A stretch of 64,000 nt of DNA, taken from the NCBI GenBank assembly GCA_041394285.1, contig JAWKIL010000001.1, positions 812,504 to 876,503 on the forward strand, given 5' to 3'. Source of the DNA: CADEDH01 sp041394285. Lineage in GTDB: Bacteria > Actinomycetota > Acidimicrobiia > Acidimicrobiales > SZUA-35. The translations under genes and the position numbers were made by a program. This document shows, in pieces, positions 26,545 to 35,208 of this stretch. The notes under the pieces were generated by a model that was not told the origin of the DNA, searched no databases, and worked only from the letters and a program-made list of their open reading frames with translations. How positions within the stretch are numbered: position 1 is the first letter of the stretch; the number at the start of each line of letters is the position of its first letter.

Positions 26545-27282
26545 ATGGCCGACGCTCCCCGCCCCGCAACCACCCCCGGGGCCAAGATGCAGTACCTGAT
26601 CCGGCGCCGTCCCGGTGTCACCCGGGAGGAGCTGATCGCCCACTGGTTCGCCAACCACATGCCGGGCGTGATCGCCGGCCAGGCCCGGGCGGCCGAGGCG
26701 GGGCGGCCCCATGCCCGCCGCTACCGGGCCACGGTGTTCTCCCCCGGCCGTTCCGGCGACCCGGCCTGGGACGGGGTGGCGCAGCTGTGGTTCGACGCCG
26801 AGACACCGTCTCCGGCCCAGCCCCACGGCACCACGCCGGCCGACAGCTTCCAGGAGCGGGCCGAGCCCTACGTGCCCTGGGCCACCACGGAACACGTGGT
26901 ACTCGATCCCCGCCCCCGGCTCCCGGTCGAGCCCCTCACGCTGAACCCGCCGTTCCCGACCACCCGATCAGGCTTCTTCAAGCAGACGTTCCTGGTCACG
27001 GCGAAGCCGGGGGCCGACCACGCCGCCCTGTTCGATCACTGGCTCGACGTCCACGTCCCCAACGTCCGAACGGTGATGGGCCAGGTGGGTGGGTTCGGTT
27101 ACGTGGTCAGCCACTCCGTCCGCCCCGAGTCCGAGCCCTACACCGGGATGGCCGAGCTGTGGTTCGAGGACCTCGACGGCTGGAAGGGCTTTGCGTCCAC
27201 CATCCAGCCCGACGGGATGGAGCAGTGGACCGACGGCGCCGTCGTCCTCGGCTCGGGCACCGAGATGGTGGGGATACCGTAA
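26545..27282 (+). CDS. EthD-domain protein, two dimeric alpha/beta-barrel modules
   Basis: The 245-aa protein consists of two similar ferredoxin-like halves of the EthD/dimeric alpha-beta barrel superfamily. The first starts at MQYLIRRRPGVTREEL and the second at FKQTFLVTAKPGADHAALFDHWLDVHVP. Small EthD proteins are needed for cytochrome P450 systems or polyketide-like chemistry in some actinobacteria. No P450 is adjacent, so a specific role is not claimed. ATG 26545 is chosen; the open frame extends 56 codons upstream into non-conserved sequence. The 198-base divergent gap to the repeat-protein gene presumably holds both promoters, but I see no clear boxes. Confidence 0.75.
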   Translation: MADAPRPATTPGAKMQYLIRRRPGVTREELIAHWFANHMPGVIAGQARAAEAGRPHARRYRATVFSPGRSGDPAWDGVAQLWFDAETPSPAQPHGTTPADSFQERAEPYVPWATTEHVVLDPRPRLPVEPLTLNPPFPTTRSGFFKQTFLVTAKPGADHAALFDHWLDVHVPNVRTVMGQVGGFGYVVSHSVRPESEPYTGMAELWFEDLDGWKGFASTIQPDGMEQWTDGAVVLGSGTEMVGIP

Positions 27283-27317
27283 CCGCCGGAGGCTCCTGCC
27301 CGAGCGGGATTAGACCG

Positions 27318-28475
27318 CTACAGCGCGCCCAGGATCTCGGCGCTGTGCTGGCCCAGGGTGGGGGCGACGGACCAGTTCCACCACTGGTGGGAGACGAGGA
27401 ACGGGGCCCCCGGGACCTGGACCTGGCCCAGCGACGGATGGTCCTCGTCGCGCCACCAACCGGCCTGGGCCAGATGGGGGTCGGCCCGCAGGTCGGACAC
27501 CGTGTTGACCGGCGTGATCGGTATGCCGCGGCGCTGGCCCTCCACGAACAGCTCGTGCTTGGTGGCGGCCAGCGTCAGCTCCTCGGTCCACGCATCGACC
27601 GCCTCGGAGGCCTCGTTGCGCACTGCGATGTCGTTGAACACCTCGTCGAGCACACCCTCGTTGCCCGTCTCGTCGCAGATCCAGCGGGCCATGGCCTGCC
27701 AGTGGTTGGGCTGGAGGGCGAGGATGGCCACATAGCCGTCCTGGCACGGGAACAGGCCGAAGGGGCTGGTGACGGGGCGCCGGTTGCCGGCCCGGGGGCG
27801 GGGCACCTGGTCGTCGAGGAACAGCGGCACGCCGGTCTCGGGCGCCATCGACACCATGGCCTCCTGGATCGCCACCTCCACCAGTTGGCCCCGGCCGGTG
27901 CGGCGACGGCCCCGGAGGGCGAGCATGGAAGCGATGGCGGCGTTCACCGCGGTGAAGTGCATGGCCAGCTGCACCGGCGCCGCCGGGGCCAGCGGGGGCG
28001 AATCGGGGAAGCCGATGGTGGAGGCCAGGCCGCACGAGGCCCACGCCACCAGGTCCGACGTCGTCCAGTCGCGCCGGGGGCCGGTGAGGCCGAACGGGGT
28101 GATGGCCACCCACGACGTGGCGGGGTTGGCGGCCCGCACCGCGCTGTGGCCCGAGACCGGGCGGTCCTGGAGGGCGGCGGGCGAATCGTCGAGCACCACG
28201 TCGGCGGTGGCCAGCAGTGCCGCCAGGCGGGCTTCGCCGTCGGCGGTGGAGCGGTCGATCACCACGCTCTTCTTGCCCGCCGACAGGAAGGCCCACCACA
28301 GGCCCGATTCGGGGCCCTCGACGCCGGGGGCGTGGGGGGCATAGGTGCGGATGGGGTCGCCCTCGGGAGGCTCGACCTTGATCACCTCGGCCCCCAGGGC
28401 GGCCAGCAGCCGGGTGCCGTAGGCGCCGGCCAGGCCGGTGAGGTCGACCACGCGGTGTCCGGACCAGGGTGCCAT
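27318..28475 (-). CDS. CaiB/BaiF CoA-transferase family protein with Glu at the nucleophile position
   Basis: This 385-aa class III CoA-transferase homologue has the GYGTRLLAALGAEVIKVEPPEGD-like opening and the ITPFGLTGPRRDW stretch. At the position of the catalytic aspartate the motif reads GQLVEVAIQE, with E200 replacing Asp. Its start codon overlaps the stop of the upstream CaiB gene (TGATG), so the two are translationally coupled and may form a heteromer. Whether Glu supports catalysis is unknown, because the established mechanism uses an aspartyl-CoA thioester. The frame is open upstream on the same strand, but that part overlaps the neighbouring gene and is not conserved. Confidence 0.85.
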   Translation of the reverse strand: MAPWSGHRVVDLTGLAGAYGTRLLAALGAEVIKVEPPEGDPIRTYAPHAPGVEGPESGLWWAFLSAGKKSVVIDRSTADGEARLAALLATADVVLDDSPAALQDRPVSGHSAVRAANPATSWVAITPFGLTGPRRDWTTSDLVAWASCGLASTIGFPDSPPLAPAAPVQLAMHFTAVNAAIASMLALRGRRRTGRGQLVEVAIQEAMVSMAPETGVPLFLDDQVPRPRAGNRRPVTSPFGLFPCQDGYVAILALQPNHWQAMARWICDETGNEGVLDEVFNDIAVRNEASEAVDAWTEELTLAATKHELFVEGQRRGIPITPVNTVSDLRADPHLAQAGWWRDEDHPSLGQVQVPGAPFLVSHQWWNWSVAPTLGQHSAEILGAL

Positions 28476-29821
28476 CAGCTCTCCTCCCCGCCGGCGGGGG
28501 CGTCGTCGCCCACCAGGCCGACGATCTCGTACCACTGGTCGAACGGCCGGCGAACGATCATCTCCGGCACCCGCTCCCCGAACGCCGCTCCCCGTTCCAC
28601 CAGGGCGTCGATCTCGGCCTCGCTCAGCCCCACCCGATCGGCCAGGATCTCCCGGGTGTGCTGGCCCATGTTGGGCCCGGCCCAGGGAACCGAGGCCGGG
28701 GTGTCGGTCATGCGGATCGGATGGCCGGTGAACAGGTCCCGGCCGAAGCGCACCGACGGGGCGACGTCGTACACCTTGCGGTCCCGGAGCTGGGGGTCGG
28801 TCAACACCCCCCGGTGGTCGAGGACCTCGTAGGCGGCGATGCCGGCGCCCTGGAGGCGGGCCGCGGCCTCGGCCGGGCTGATGGCGGCCGTCCAGGCTCC
28901 GACGGCCTCGTCGATGGCGTCGTGGGCGGCGAGACGGCCGTCCAGCGTGGCCCAGGCCGGCTCGGTCAGGGCGTCGCCGCCGACCAGGGCGGCCAGCGCC
29001 TGCCACTGGGCGTCGTCGGCCACGCTGAGCGCCACCCACCGGTCGTGGCCGAGCGACGGGTACACGCCGGTGGGAGCAGCCCACGGGACCCGGTTGCCGC
29101 TCGGCTCCGGGCTGCGCCCGGTGAGCGCGTGGTCGACCAGGAACGGGCCGAGGAGCGAGACCGTCGTCTCCAGCTGGGAGATCACCACGCTCGAGCCGTC
29201 GCCCGTCTGGTCACGGTGCTCCAGGGCCGACAGGATCGACACCACGGCATGCATGCCGGCCACGTAGTCGGGCGGGGCCACCGAGGCGATGCCCGCCGGG
29301 TCCTCGTTCGGGTGGCCGGTGAGGGCGTCGAGGCCCACGAGCGGGGCCTGGTTGGGGCCGAACGCCCGGAACGGGTAGTAGGGCAGGTCGGGATCGGCCC
29401 CGAAGCCCGGCATCACCACGTGGATCAGGCGGGGGTTCACCGGGTGGAGCTGGGCGTAGCTCATCCCCATCCGTTCCAGAGCATCGGGGGTGAAGTTCGA
29501 CAGGAACACGTCGCACCCCTCGATCAGCTTGTGGGCGGCGGCCAGGGCGTCGGCGTCCTTCAGCTCGAGGCCGATCGACCGCTTGCCCGCCGTCATCTCC
29601 GGCAGGTAGGGGCTGGTGTCCATGAACAGCGGGGCGTACTCCTCGGTGCGGGCCCAGGCCGAGCCGAACAGGCGGGCCACGTCGGGGTTCACCCGGGACT
29701 CCACCTTCACCACGTCGGCGCCGTGGTAGGCCAGGTAGCGGCCGGCACAGGGCGCGGCCACGGCCACACTGAGCTCGAACACCTTGAGCCCTGCCAGGAC
29801 CCGATGGTCGTCGTCCATCAT
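28475..29821 (-). CDS. CaiB/BaiF family protein lacking the catalytic aspartate
   Basis: The 448-aa product has the full CaiB/BaiF fold, including YHGADVVKVESRVNPD near residue 35, CDVFLSNFTPDALERMG near 103 and VVMPGFG. At the nucleophile position the sequence is GSSVVISQLE, with V213 instead of Asp, while the downstream Glu is kept. A normal CoA-thioester mechanism is therefore unlikely for this subunit alone. It is coupled to the following CaiB gene by a TGATG junction. Two adjacent ATG codons (29821, 29818) are possible starts, with GAGG upstream. The 185-base divergent gap to the LLM gene should contain both promoters. Confidence 0.85.
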   Translation of the reverse strand: MMDDDHRVLAGLKVFELSVAVAAPCAGRYLAYHGADVVKVESRVNPDVARLFGSAWARTEEYAPLFMDTSPYLPEMTAGKRSIGLELKDADALAAAHKLIEGCDVFLSNFTPDALERMGMSYAQLHPVNPRLIHVVMPGFGADPDLPYYPFRAFGPNQAPLVGLDALTGHPNEDPAGIASVAPPDYVAGMHAVVSILSALEHRDQTGDGSSVVISQLETTVSLLGPFLVDHALTGRSPEPSGNRVPWAAPTGVYPSLGHDRWVALSVADDAQWQALAALVGGDALTEPAWATLDGRLAAHDAIDEAVGAWTAAISPAEAAARLQGAGIAAYEVLDHRGVLTDPQLRDRKVYDVAPSVRFGRDLFTGHPIRMTDTPASVPWAGPNMGQHTREILADRVGLSEAEIDALVERGAAFGERVPEMIVRRPFDQWYEIVGLVGDDAPAGGEES

Positions 29822-30006
29822 CCCCCTTGCCTCACTGTCCAGTGGGTACTGCGCTTGTGTCGCTTCACCGACCTTCGGCCTGGCCGGAGGCCTGAAGGTA
29901 GCCTGCGGCAGGGGTCGCCGTCGATTGGGTCGGCGCCGAGACCGGCCGGGCCCCTGGCCGGAGCCGATGCGGCCCGCCGGCCCGGTGTCGGATATCAAGG
30001 GGCCCC

Positions 30007-31134
30007 ATGGACTTCAACCTCTTCAGCTACTTCACGTTGGGCCGCCGTCCCGAGCTGGAAGCGGGGCTGGCCGGGCTGCGGGTGGAGCTGTACCAGCGGA
30101 TGCTCGACGAGACCGCCCAGATCGTGGCGTTCGCCGACGAGGCGGGATTCGCCGGCTTCGGCCACCCCGAGCACCACCTGCAGATCGAGGGGTGCGAGCC
30201 GTCGAACGACCTGGCCGCCCTGGCCATGTTCATCGGCCAGCACTCCCGGCGGCTCAAGGTGATCTCGTGCGGCTGGGTGTCGACCACCCACAACCCGCTG
30301 CGGGCGGCCGAGACGATCTCCACGCTGGACAACATGCTGCGGGGCCGGTTCGCCTTCGGCCTGGTGCGGGGGTACCAGCACCGGTGGGTGGAGAACTTCA
30401 AGGTCCTGCCCCAGCTCGACGCCGTGGGCCCCTGGAACAAGGACACCGAGGCCGACGACCGCAACCGGGAGCATTTCGCCGAGTACGTGGAGGTGGTGCT
30501 GCGGGCCCTGACCGAGCCGACGTTCCGCCACCGGGGGGCCTTCTGGCAGTTCCCGGCGCCGGGGATGAAGAACCCCCACCGCCACGACGTGTACACCGAG
30601 ATGGGGGCGGGGGTCGACGCCGACATGTCGATCAACGAGGTCGGCATCGCTCCCCGGCCCTACAGCCAGCCCTACCCCCAGCTCTACGGCGGGTTCAGCG
30701 CCTCCATGCGCACGGCGCTGTTCTGGGCCCGCCATGGCGGGCGCCCGATCGTGATGAGCGGCAACTACGACTTCTGCCAGGTGTTGTGGTCGAAGTACCG
30801 GGAAGAGGCGCTCCGCAGCGGGCACGACCCGGCGCCGGGGAGCGAGGCGGCGTGGGGCGGCATCGTGGTCTGCGCCCCCACCGACGCCGAGGCCCAGGCC
30901 CAGTTCGAGGACATGGCCTGGTTCTGGGACAAGTGGTCGGTGCCGTTCGGCAACCCCCTGCCCGAGCTCCTGGTGGGCAGCCCCGACACGATCAGCGCCA
31001 AGATCGAGGCGGCCCAGGCGCGCTTCAGCCCCCGGGAGACGTTCCTGATCATCCCCCAGGGCATCCACGCCGCCGATCAGGTGTGCGAGTCGCTCGGCCT
31101 GTTCGCCGACAAGGTGATGCCCCGCTTCAGCTGA
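30007..31134 (+). CDS. LLM-class flavin-dependent oxidoreductase
   Basis: The 375-aa product is longer than the F420 LLM proteins in this window and resembles bacterial luciferase/alkanal monooxygenase-type LLM enzymes. It has FGHPEHHLQIEG near residue 52, LRAAETISTLDNMLRGRFAFGLVRGY near 90, and the C-terminal GSPDTISAKIEAAQ nucleotide-site motif. It may use FMNH2 and oxygen. The substrate is unknown, though it is adjacent to the CoA-transferase pair across a divergent promoter. The ATG at 30007 is preceded by AAGGGG and by a TATCAA box 7-12 bases upstream. A perfect long hairpin follows the stop. Confidence 0.85.
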   Translation: MDFNLFSYFTLGRRPELEAGLAGLRVELYQRMLDETAQIVAFADEAGFAGFGHPEHHLQIEGCEPSNDLAALAMFIGQHSRRLKVISCGWVSTTHNPLRAAETISTLDNMLRGRFAFGLVRGYQHRWVENFKVLPQLDAVGPWNKDTEADDRNREHFAEYVEVVLRALTEPTFRHRGAFWQFPAPGMKNPHRHDVYTEMGAGVDADMSINEVGIAPRPYSQPYPQLYGGFSASMRTALFWARHGGRPIVMSGNYDFCQVLWSKYREEALRSGHDPAPGSEAAWGGIVVCAPTDAEAQAQFEDMAWFWDKWSVPFGNPLPELLVGSPDTISAKIEAAQARFSPRETFLIIPQGIHAADQVCESLGLFADKVMPRFS

Positions 31135-31141
31135 AGACCAA

Positions 31142-31196
31142 CCCGGAACTCTGACGCTGGGTCCCGGAACCCGGGACGCCAGGTCAGAGTTCCGGG
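31142..31196. terminator. Palindrome family B copy 1: 55-base near-perfect hairpin between convergent genes
   Basis: CCCGGAACTCTGAC (31142-31155) pairs perfectly with GTCAGAGTTCCGGG (31183-31196). The interior continues with CTGG/CCAG and TCCCGG-AAC-CCGGGA. The same outer arms recur at 51284-51340, again between convergent genes, so it probably terminates both directions. Confidence 0.75.
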
Positions 31197-31200
31197 CTCG

Positions 31201-31575
31201 TCAGGCCGGGATGGGGGTGGACTGCCAGCAGAGGAACTGCCAGGTGCCGTCGCGCCGGACCCAGATGACGCTGTAGCGGGCATCGAGGTGGCGGTCGGCG
31301 CCGCCTGCGATGACGTGGATCTTGACCCGACCCGTCACCATGGCCGTGTCGCCCACCACCACCGTGGCGGTGTCGCTGCGCTCCTCGGCCCGGTAGTCGA
31401 ACACCTTGTTGGCGATGGCCTTGATGTAGGACTCCTTGGTGTCCACATGGCCGTTGGAGTGGGTGTAGGACAGCTCGGGGGCGTAGAGCTGCTCGAGGGT
31501 GGAGATGTCCTCGGCGATCTGGGCCTCCCAGCGCCGGTCTTCCATCTGGGCGATTTCCGCGGTGACGTCGGTCAT
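31201..31575 (-). CDS. NTF2-like / SnoaL-like protein (DUF4440 type)
   Basis: The 124-aa protein has the cone-shaped NTF2-like fold signature: an N-terminal helix pair (AQMEDRRWEAQIAEDISTLEQL), the YAPELSYTHSNG strand, and the closing WVRRDGTWQFLCWQSTPIP. Members are small enzymes or binding proteins without a shared reaction, so no function is claimed. GGAAGGGG immediately precedes the ATG. The gene is divergent from the dioxygenase gene with a 56-base gap. It could act with that enzyme, but that is inference from proximity only. Confidence 0.8.
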   Translation of the reverse strand: MTDVTAEIAQMEDRRWEAQIAEDISTLEQLYAPELSYTHSNGHVDTKESYIKAIANKVFDYRAEERSDTATVVVGDTAMVTGRVKIHVIAGGADRHLDARYSVIWVRRDGTWQFLCWQSTPIPA

Positions 31576-31631
31576 GACCCCTTCCTACACCGCGGGTGGA
31601 CCGGGGGCCAGCACCGGCGCGATCGTTGGTT

Positions 31632-32474
31632 ATGACCCCGCCCTTCCGCATCGAGCCCCTGACCGGCGTTCTCGGGGCCGAGATCGCCGGCATCGACATC
31701 GGCCAGCCGCTCGACGATCACACCGTGGCCGCCCTGCGGGCCGCCCTCCACGAGAACCATGTGCTCGTGTTCCGGGAGCAGTCGCTCACGCCGGAGCAGC
31801 AGCTGGCGTTCGGTCGGCGGTTCGGCGAGCTGGGCCAGCACCCCTACGTGGAGGGCAATGCCGAGCACCCCGAGATCCTCGACATCGTGGTGGAGCCCGA
31901 TGACCGCACGAACTTCGGCGGTGGTTGGCACTCCGACGTCACGTTCCTGGCCGAGCCCGACCTGGGCTCGATCCTCTACGCCGTTGAGCTGCCCCCGGTG
32001 GGCGGCGACACCCTGTTCGCCAATCAGCACGCGGCCTACGACGCCCTGTCGGACACCATGAAGGAGCTGATCGACCCGCTGGTGGGGATCCACTCGGCCA
32101 AGCTCCAGTTCGGCGGCCGGGGCTATTCCCAGCGTTCCCAGGGGATGACCACCCGGGACGCCGAGGGGGCCCGGGAGAGCGAGGTGGAGCATCCCGTCGT
32201 GCGGACCCACCCCGAGACCGGGCGCAAGGCCCTGTTCGTCAACCGGGCCTTCACCGTCGGTGTCAAGGGCATGACCCGTACCGAGTCGGCCGGGCTGCTG
32301 GAGATCCTGTTCCGCCAGGCCGTGGCCGAGCAGTTCACCTGCCGGGTCCGATGGGCGCCGGGCACCGTCACCATGTGGGACAACCGCAGCGTCCAGCACT
32401 ACGCGGTGCACGATTACAAGGGGCAGCGGCGCCGGATGCGTCGCATAACGATCCAGGGCGACCGGCCGTTCTGA
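31632..32474 (+). CDS. TauD/TfdA-family 2-oxoglutarate dioxygenase
   Basis: The 280-aa protein is a 2-oxoglutarate/Fe(II) dioxygenase of the taurine/2,4-D type, which hydroxylates and thereby cleaves substrates such as taurine, alkyl sulfates or phenoxyacetates. The iron ligands are visible as WHSDVTF (HxD) and VQHYAVHD, and the 2-oxoglutarate arginine lies in RRMRRITIQGD. It opens with the typical GVLGAEIAGIDIGQPL motif. ATG 31632 is used; a CTG/ATG-less extension upstream is not conserved. No sulfonate transporter is adjacent, so the substrate remains open. Confidence 0.9.
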   Translation: MTPPFRIEPLTGVLGAEIAGIDIGQPLDDHTVAALRAALHENHVLVFREQSLTPEQQLAFGRRFGELGQHPYVEGNAEHPEILDIVVEPDDRTNFGGGWHSDVTFLAEPDLGSILYAVELPPVGGDTLFANQHAAYDALSDTMKELIDPLVGIHSAKLQFGGRGYSQRSQGMTTRDAEGARESEVEHPVVRTHPETGRKALFVNRAFTVGVKGMTRTESAGLLEILFRQAVAEQFTCRVRWAPGTVTMWDNRSVQHYAVHDYKGQRRRMRRITIQGDRPF

Positions 32475-32601
32475 GTACATCGGCTCGTTCCGGGCCGTTT
32501 CTCTGCGTGGTTCCCGCTGGCTGACCGCCGTTCTCAGCGGCATCTCAGACCGGCGCCCGGTACCGCCCCTGCCGGCTCGCAGAGCGAGGTGGCCACAGGG
32601 G

Positions 32602-32607
32602 TAGGCT
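32602..32607 (+). promoter_or_regulatory. TAGGCT -10 box for a leaderless start
   Basis: TAGGCT ends 7 bases before the ATG of the deazaflavin-binding protein gene, and no Shine-Dalgarno is seen. The same hexamer serves the LLM gene at 18195 on the opposite strand. Confidence 0.55.
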
Positions 32608-32614
32608 CGCGATC

Positions 32615-33058
32615 ATGTCAATCAGCGGTGACTACGAGCCGAGCACGTGGGAATGGGTCCGCCAACAGGTGGCGGAGTACGAAGGGTCGAGCGGTGAGCG
32701 GGGCAACACCCTGCGGGACACCGGCATGCCGATCATCGTGATGACCACGGTGGGGCGCAAGACGGGCAAGGTCCGCAAGGTGCCCCTCATGAAGGTGGAG
32801 CACAACGGGGAGTACGCCATCATCGCCTCCAAGGGCGGAGCTCCCAAGAACCCGGCCTGGGTGGCCAACCTCCTGGCCAACCCCAAGGTCATGATCCAGG
32901 ACGGCCCGGAGCCGTTCGATGCGGTGGTCCGCCTGGTGGAGGGGGCCGAACGCGACGAATGGTGGGAGCGATCGGTGGCCGCCTACCCGCCCTATGCCGA
33001 GTATCAGGCCAAGACCGACCGCCAGATACCCGTGTTCATCGCCAGCCGGGCGAGCTGA
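32615..33058 (+). CDS. Deazaflavin (F420)-dependent nitroreductase, Ddn-like
   Basis: The 147-aa split-beta-barrel protein matches the Ddn/DDN family of F420-dependent reductases. It shows VMTTVGRKTGKVRKVPLMKVEHNGEYAII near residue 42, GAPKNPAWVANLLANP near 76 and the closing YAEYQAKTDRQIPVFI. In mycobacteria Ddn reduces quinones and nitroimidazoles with F420H2. This protein supports the presence of F420 metabolism already suggested by the LLM enzymes. It is preceded by a leaderless-type promoter and followed 60 bases later by the Rieske oxygenase gene. Confidence 0.88.
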   Translation: MSISGDYEPSTWEWVRQQVAEYEGSSGERGNTLRDTGMPIIVMTTVGRKTGKVRKVPLMKVEHNGEYAIIASKGGAPKNPAWVANLLANPKVMIQDGPEPFDAVVRLVEGAERDEWWERSVAAYPPYAEYQAKTDRQIPVFIASRAS

Positions 33059-33118
33059 GCCGACGGCGGGAACGGATCAGGTCCGGACGGATCGAGCGGT
33101 GAGCGTGGGGGGCCGTCG

Positions 33119-34336
33119 GTGAGCCACGAGGCGCTGATGCACATGGCGCGGCGCACCCTGGCCCACACGCGGGCGGGCACGGTCCCGCTGGCCGAGGGCA
33201 TCGTGAAGGTGCCGGCGGCCAACTACGTCGATCCCGACCGCTACCGGGCCGAGCTGGATCTGATCTTCCGCCGGCTGCCCCTGGTGGCGGCGGCCAGCGC
33301 CGAGCTGCACCGGCCGCGGGACTACCGCTCGATCGATCTGGCCGGGGTGCCGGTTCTGGTGGTGCGGGGCGACGACGGCGAGGTTCGGGCGTATCTGAAT
33401 ATGTGCAGCCACCGGGGGGCGGTGGTCGTGCCCGAGGGGCACGGCAGCGCCCGCCGGTTCACCTGCCCCTACCACGCCTGGACCTACGATGCCGCCGGCT
33501 GCCTGGTCGGCGTGCTGGATCGGGAGGAGTTCGGCCCGCTCGACGTGGCCTCCCACGGTCTGCGGGCCCTTCCCGCCGCCGAGCGGGCGGGGCTGGTGTT
33601 CGTGGTGCCCGATCCGACGTCGGGTATCGACATCGACGCCTTCCTGTCGGGCTACGACCAGGTGCTCGACCATCTGGGGCTCGACCGGTGCTGGTTCGTG
33701 GGCCAGCAGCGGGTGGCCGGTCCCAACTGGAAGGTGGCCTACGACGGCTACCTCGACTTCTACCACCTGCCGATCCTCCACAAGGACACGTTCGGCACAG
33801 AGTTGTCGAACCAGGCGATCTACGACGCCTGGGGTCCGCATCAGCGGGTCAGCTCGCCCGACGAGCGACTGCTCCGCTTCGATGCCCTCCCCGATCACGA
33901 CTGGCCGCTGGCCGCCCTCATCGCCGGGGTGTGGACCGTCTTCCCCCAGACCTCGATCGCCGGGTTCCCGGTGAAGGCGTCCGACGGCTCGGCCACAACG
34001 CTGTACATGGTGTCGACCCTCTACCCGGGGGCCGATGTGGCATCGTCGACCACCCAGCAGACGTTCCTGTCCACGGTGGAACCCACCCTGGCCCTGCAGG
34101 CGGCGATCGAGGCCCAGATGCGGTTCCTGCTGGGCGTGGTGCGGGACGAGGACTATGCCACCGGGCTGCGGATCCAGCAGGCGCTGGCCACCGGGCTGCG
34201 CCGCAACGTGCTGTTCGGGCGCAACGAGGCCGGCGGGCAGCGCTTCCACGGCTGGGTCGACCGGCTACTGGCCGCCCGCGATGCCGGCGCGCTGGCTGCG
34301 CTGTTCGCCGTCCCCGAGGTCGTCCACCAGCCCTGA
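33119..34336 (+). CDS. Rieske-type aromatic ring-hydroxylating oxygenase, alpha subunit
   Basis: The 405-aa protein has a Rieske [2Fe-2S] domain with C96-x-H98 and C116-P-Y-H119 (normal 17-residue spacing). It is followed by a catalytic domain with the mononuclear iron ligands in the DFYHLPILHKDTF motif. It should insert oxygen into an aromatic or related substrate using electrons from a reductase and ferredoxin not encoded nearby. The GTG at 33119 was chosen; an internal ATG (MHMARR) six codons later is an alternative. No beta subunit is adjacent, so it may be an alpha-only oxygenase of the O-demethylase/Vanillate type. Confidence 0.88.
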   Translation: MSHEALMHMARRTLAHTRAGTVPLAEGIVKVPAANYVDPDRYRAELDLIFRRLPLVAAASAELHRPRDYRSIDLAGVPVLVVRGDDGEVRAYLNMCSHRGAVVVPEGHGSARRFTCPYHAWTYDAAGCLVGVLDREEFGPLDVASHGLRALPAAERAGLVFVVPDPTSGIDIDAFLSGYDQVLDHLGLDRCWFVGQQRVAGPNWKVAYDGYLDFYHLPILHKDTFGTELSNQAIYDAWGPHQRVSSPDERLLRFDALPDHDWPLAALIAGVWTVFPQTSIAGFPVKASDGSATTLYMVSTLYPGADVASSTTQQTFLSTVEPTLALQAAIEAQMRFLLGVVRDEDYATGLRIQQALATGLRRNVLFGRNEAGGQRFHGWVDRLLAARDAGALAALFAVPEVVHQP

Positions 34337-34342
34337 GCCCGT

Positions 34343-34439
34343 CCCGCACAACCGCGACACAGTTCGAACTGACGTCGCGACTGTTGCGCTGGGCGCACAC
34401 ATCGCGACCCAGATCGAGGCAGTGGCGCGATTGTGCGGG
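34343..34439. terminator. Long nested hairpin between convergent genes
   Basis: Outer arms CCCGCACAACCGCG (34343-34356) and CGCGATTGTGCGGG (34426-34439) pair with one mismatch. Inside are GTCGCGA (34374-34380) with TCGCGAC (34402-34408), then TGCGC-TGG-GCGCA-type pairing near 34385-34397. The 12-base palindrome CAGTTCGAACTG lies at 34360-34371. The element fills the gap before the FmdB gene. Confidence 0.65.
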
Positions 34440-34457
34440 CGGCGGCGCGCTCGGGTG

Positions 34458-34688
34458 TCAGTGGGCGCAGCCGCAGGCGGCGCCGCAGCCGCCGCCCATG
34501 GGCGGGCCCGAGGGCATGGCCGACGGCGACGGGGAGCCGCCGCTGGTCACCGAGGCGAACACCGACAGCAGGCGTCGGGCGTCGGGATGACCCTGGGGGC
34601 AGCTGGCCGGATCGCCCGACTCGGCCATGGGCCGCTTCAGCTCGAAGGTGTCGTCGCAGGTGGTGCAGCGGTACTCGTACGTGGGCAC
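34458..34688 (-). CDS. FmdB-family zinc-ribbon protein
   Basis: The 76-aa protein starts with the family signature MPTYEYRCTTCDDTFEL and has a second metal-ligand site at CPQGH, forming a small zinc ribbon. The tail is Gly/Ser/Pro rich and ends in CGAACGCAH. FmdB proteins are putative regulators with no settled biochemical role. The gene lies 9 bases after the PPOX-like gene on the same strand, so the two are probably co-transcribed. It is convergent with the Rieske oxygenase gene across a long hairpin. Confidence 0.9.
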   Translation of the reverse strand: MPTYEYRCTTCDDTFELKRPMAESGDPASCPQGHPDARRLLSVFASVTSGGSPSPSAMPSGPPMGGGCGAACGCAH

Positions 34689-34697
34689 GGGCCGAGA

Positions 34698-35189
34698 TTA
34701 CCCCTTCAACCACTCCGCTGTCGCCCGGGCCATCTTGGCCCCGTCGTAGCCGATCCGCTGCACCGGCTCGACCTCGAGGATCACCCTGCGGGGCGAGTCG
34801 AGGAACCGTACGAAGCGGGCCTGGGCTCCCTCGTGGCCCGGCATGAGCGCCGCCGCCAGCTCGGGGTAGAACCAGGCCTTGAGCTCGGCGTCGTCGTCGT
34901 GCACCGTGCACCGGCCCTTCCACGTGACGGTCTTGTCCCGGGGCAGGGGCGAACCGGTGCTGGTCACCACGATCGATACCCGGGGATCCCGGCGGACGGC
35001 CGTGATCCGGGCCCGCTGGCTCGACGCCGTGAGCCAGAACCGGCCCCGCCGCCACACGTAGCTCATGATCACGCCCACCGGCCATCCCTCGGCGTTGGCC
35101 CAGATGAACGTGCACTCGTTGTGGGCTCCGAGCAGTTGCTCCTCGGTGGCCCCGTCGAGGTCGAAGGCGGTGACGTCCTCGTAGTCCAT
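34698..35189 (-). CDS. Pyridoxamine 5'-phosphate oxidase-like flavin/F420-binding protein
   Basis: The 163-aa split-barrel protein has VIMSYVWRRGRFWLTASSQRARITAVRRDPRVSIVV-type strands typical of PNPOx-like proteins. In actinobacteria many of these bind F420 or FMN rather than making pyridoxal phosphate. The arginine-rich strand and a missing PNPOx substrate signature favour a redox or cofactor-binding role. It starts at ATG 35189, 19 bases after the enoyl-CoA hydratase stop, and is followed by fmdB-like after 9 bases, forming a likely three-gene transcript. Confidence 0.82.
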   Translation of the reverse strand: MDYEDVTAFDLDGATEEQLLGAHNECTFIWANAEGWPVGVIMSYVWRRGRFWLTASSQRARITAVRRDPRVSIVVTSTGSPLPRDKTVTWKGRCTVHDDDAELKAWFYPELAAALMPGHEGAQARFVRFLDSPRRVILEVEPVQRIGYDGAKMARATAEWLKG

Positions 35190-35208
35190 CGGACAGCCCC
35201 CTGGGCCC

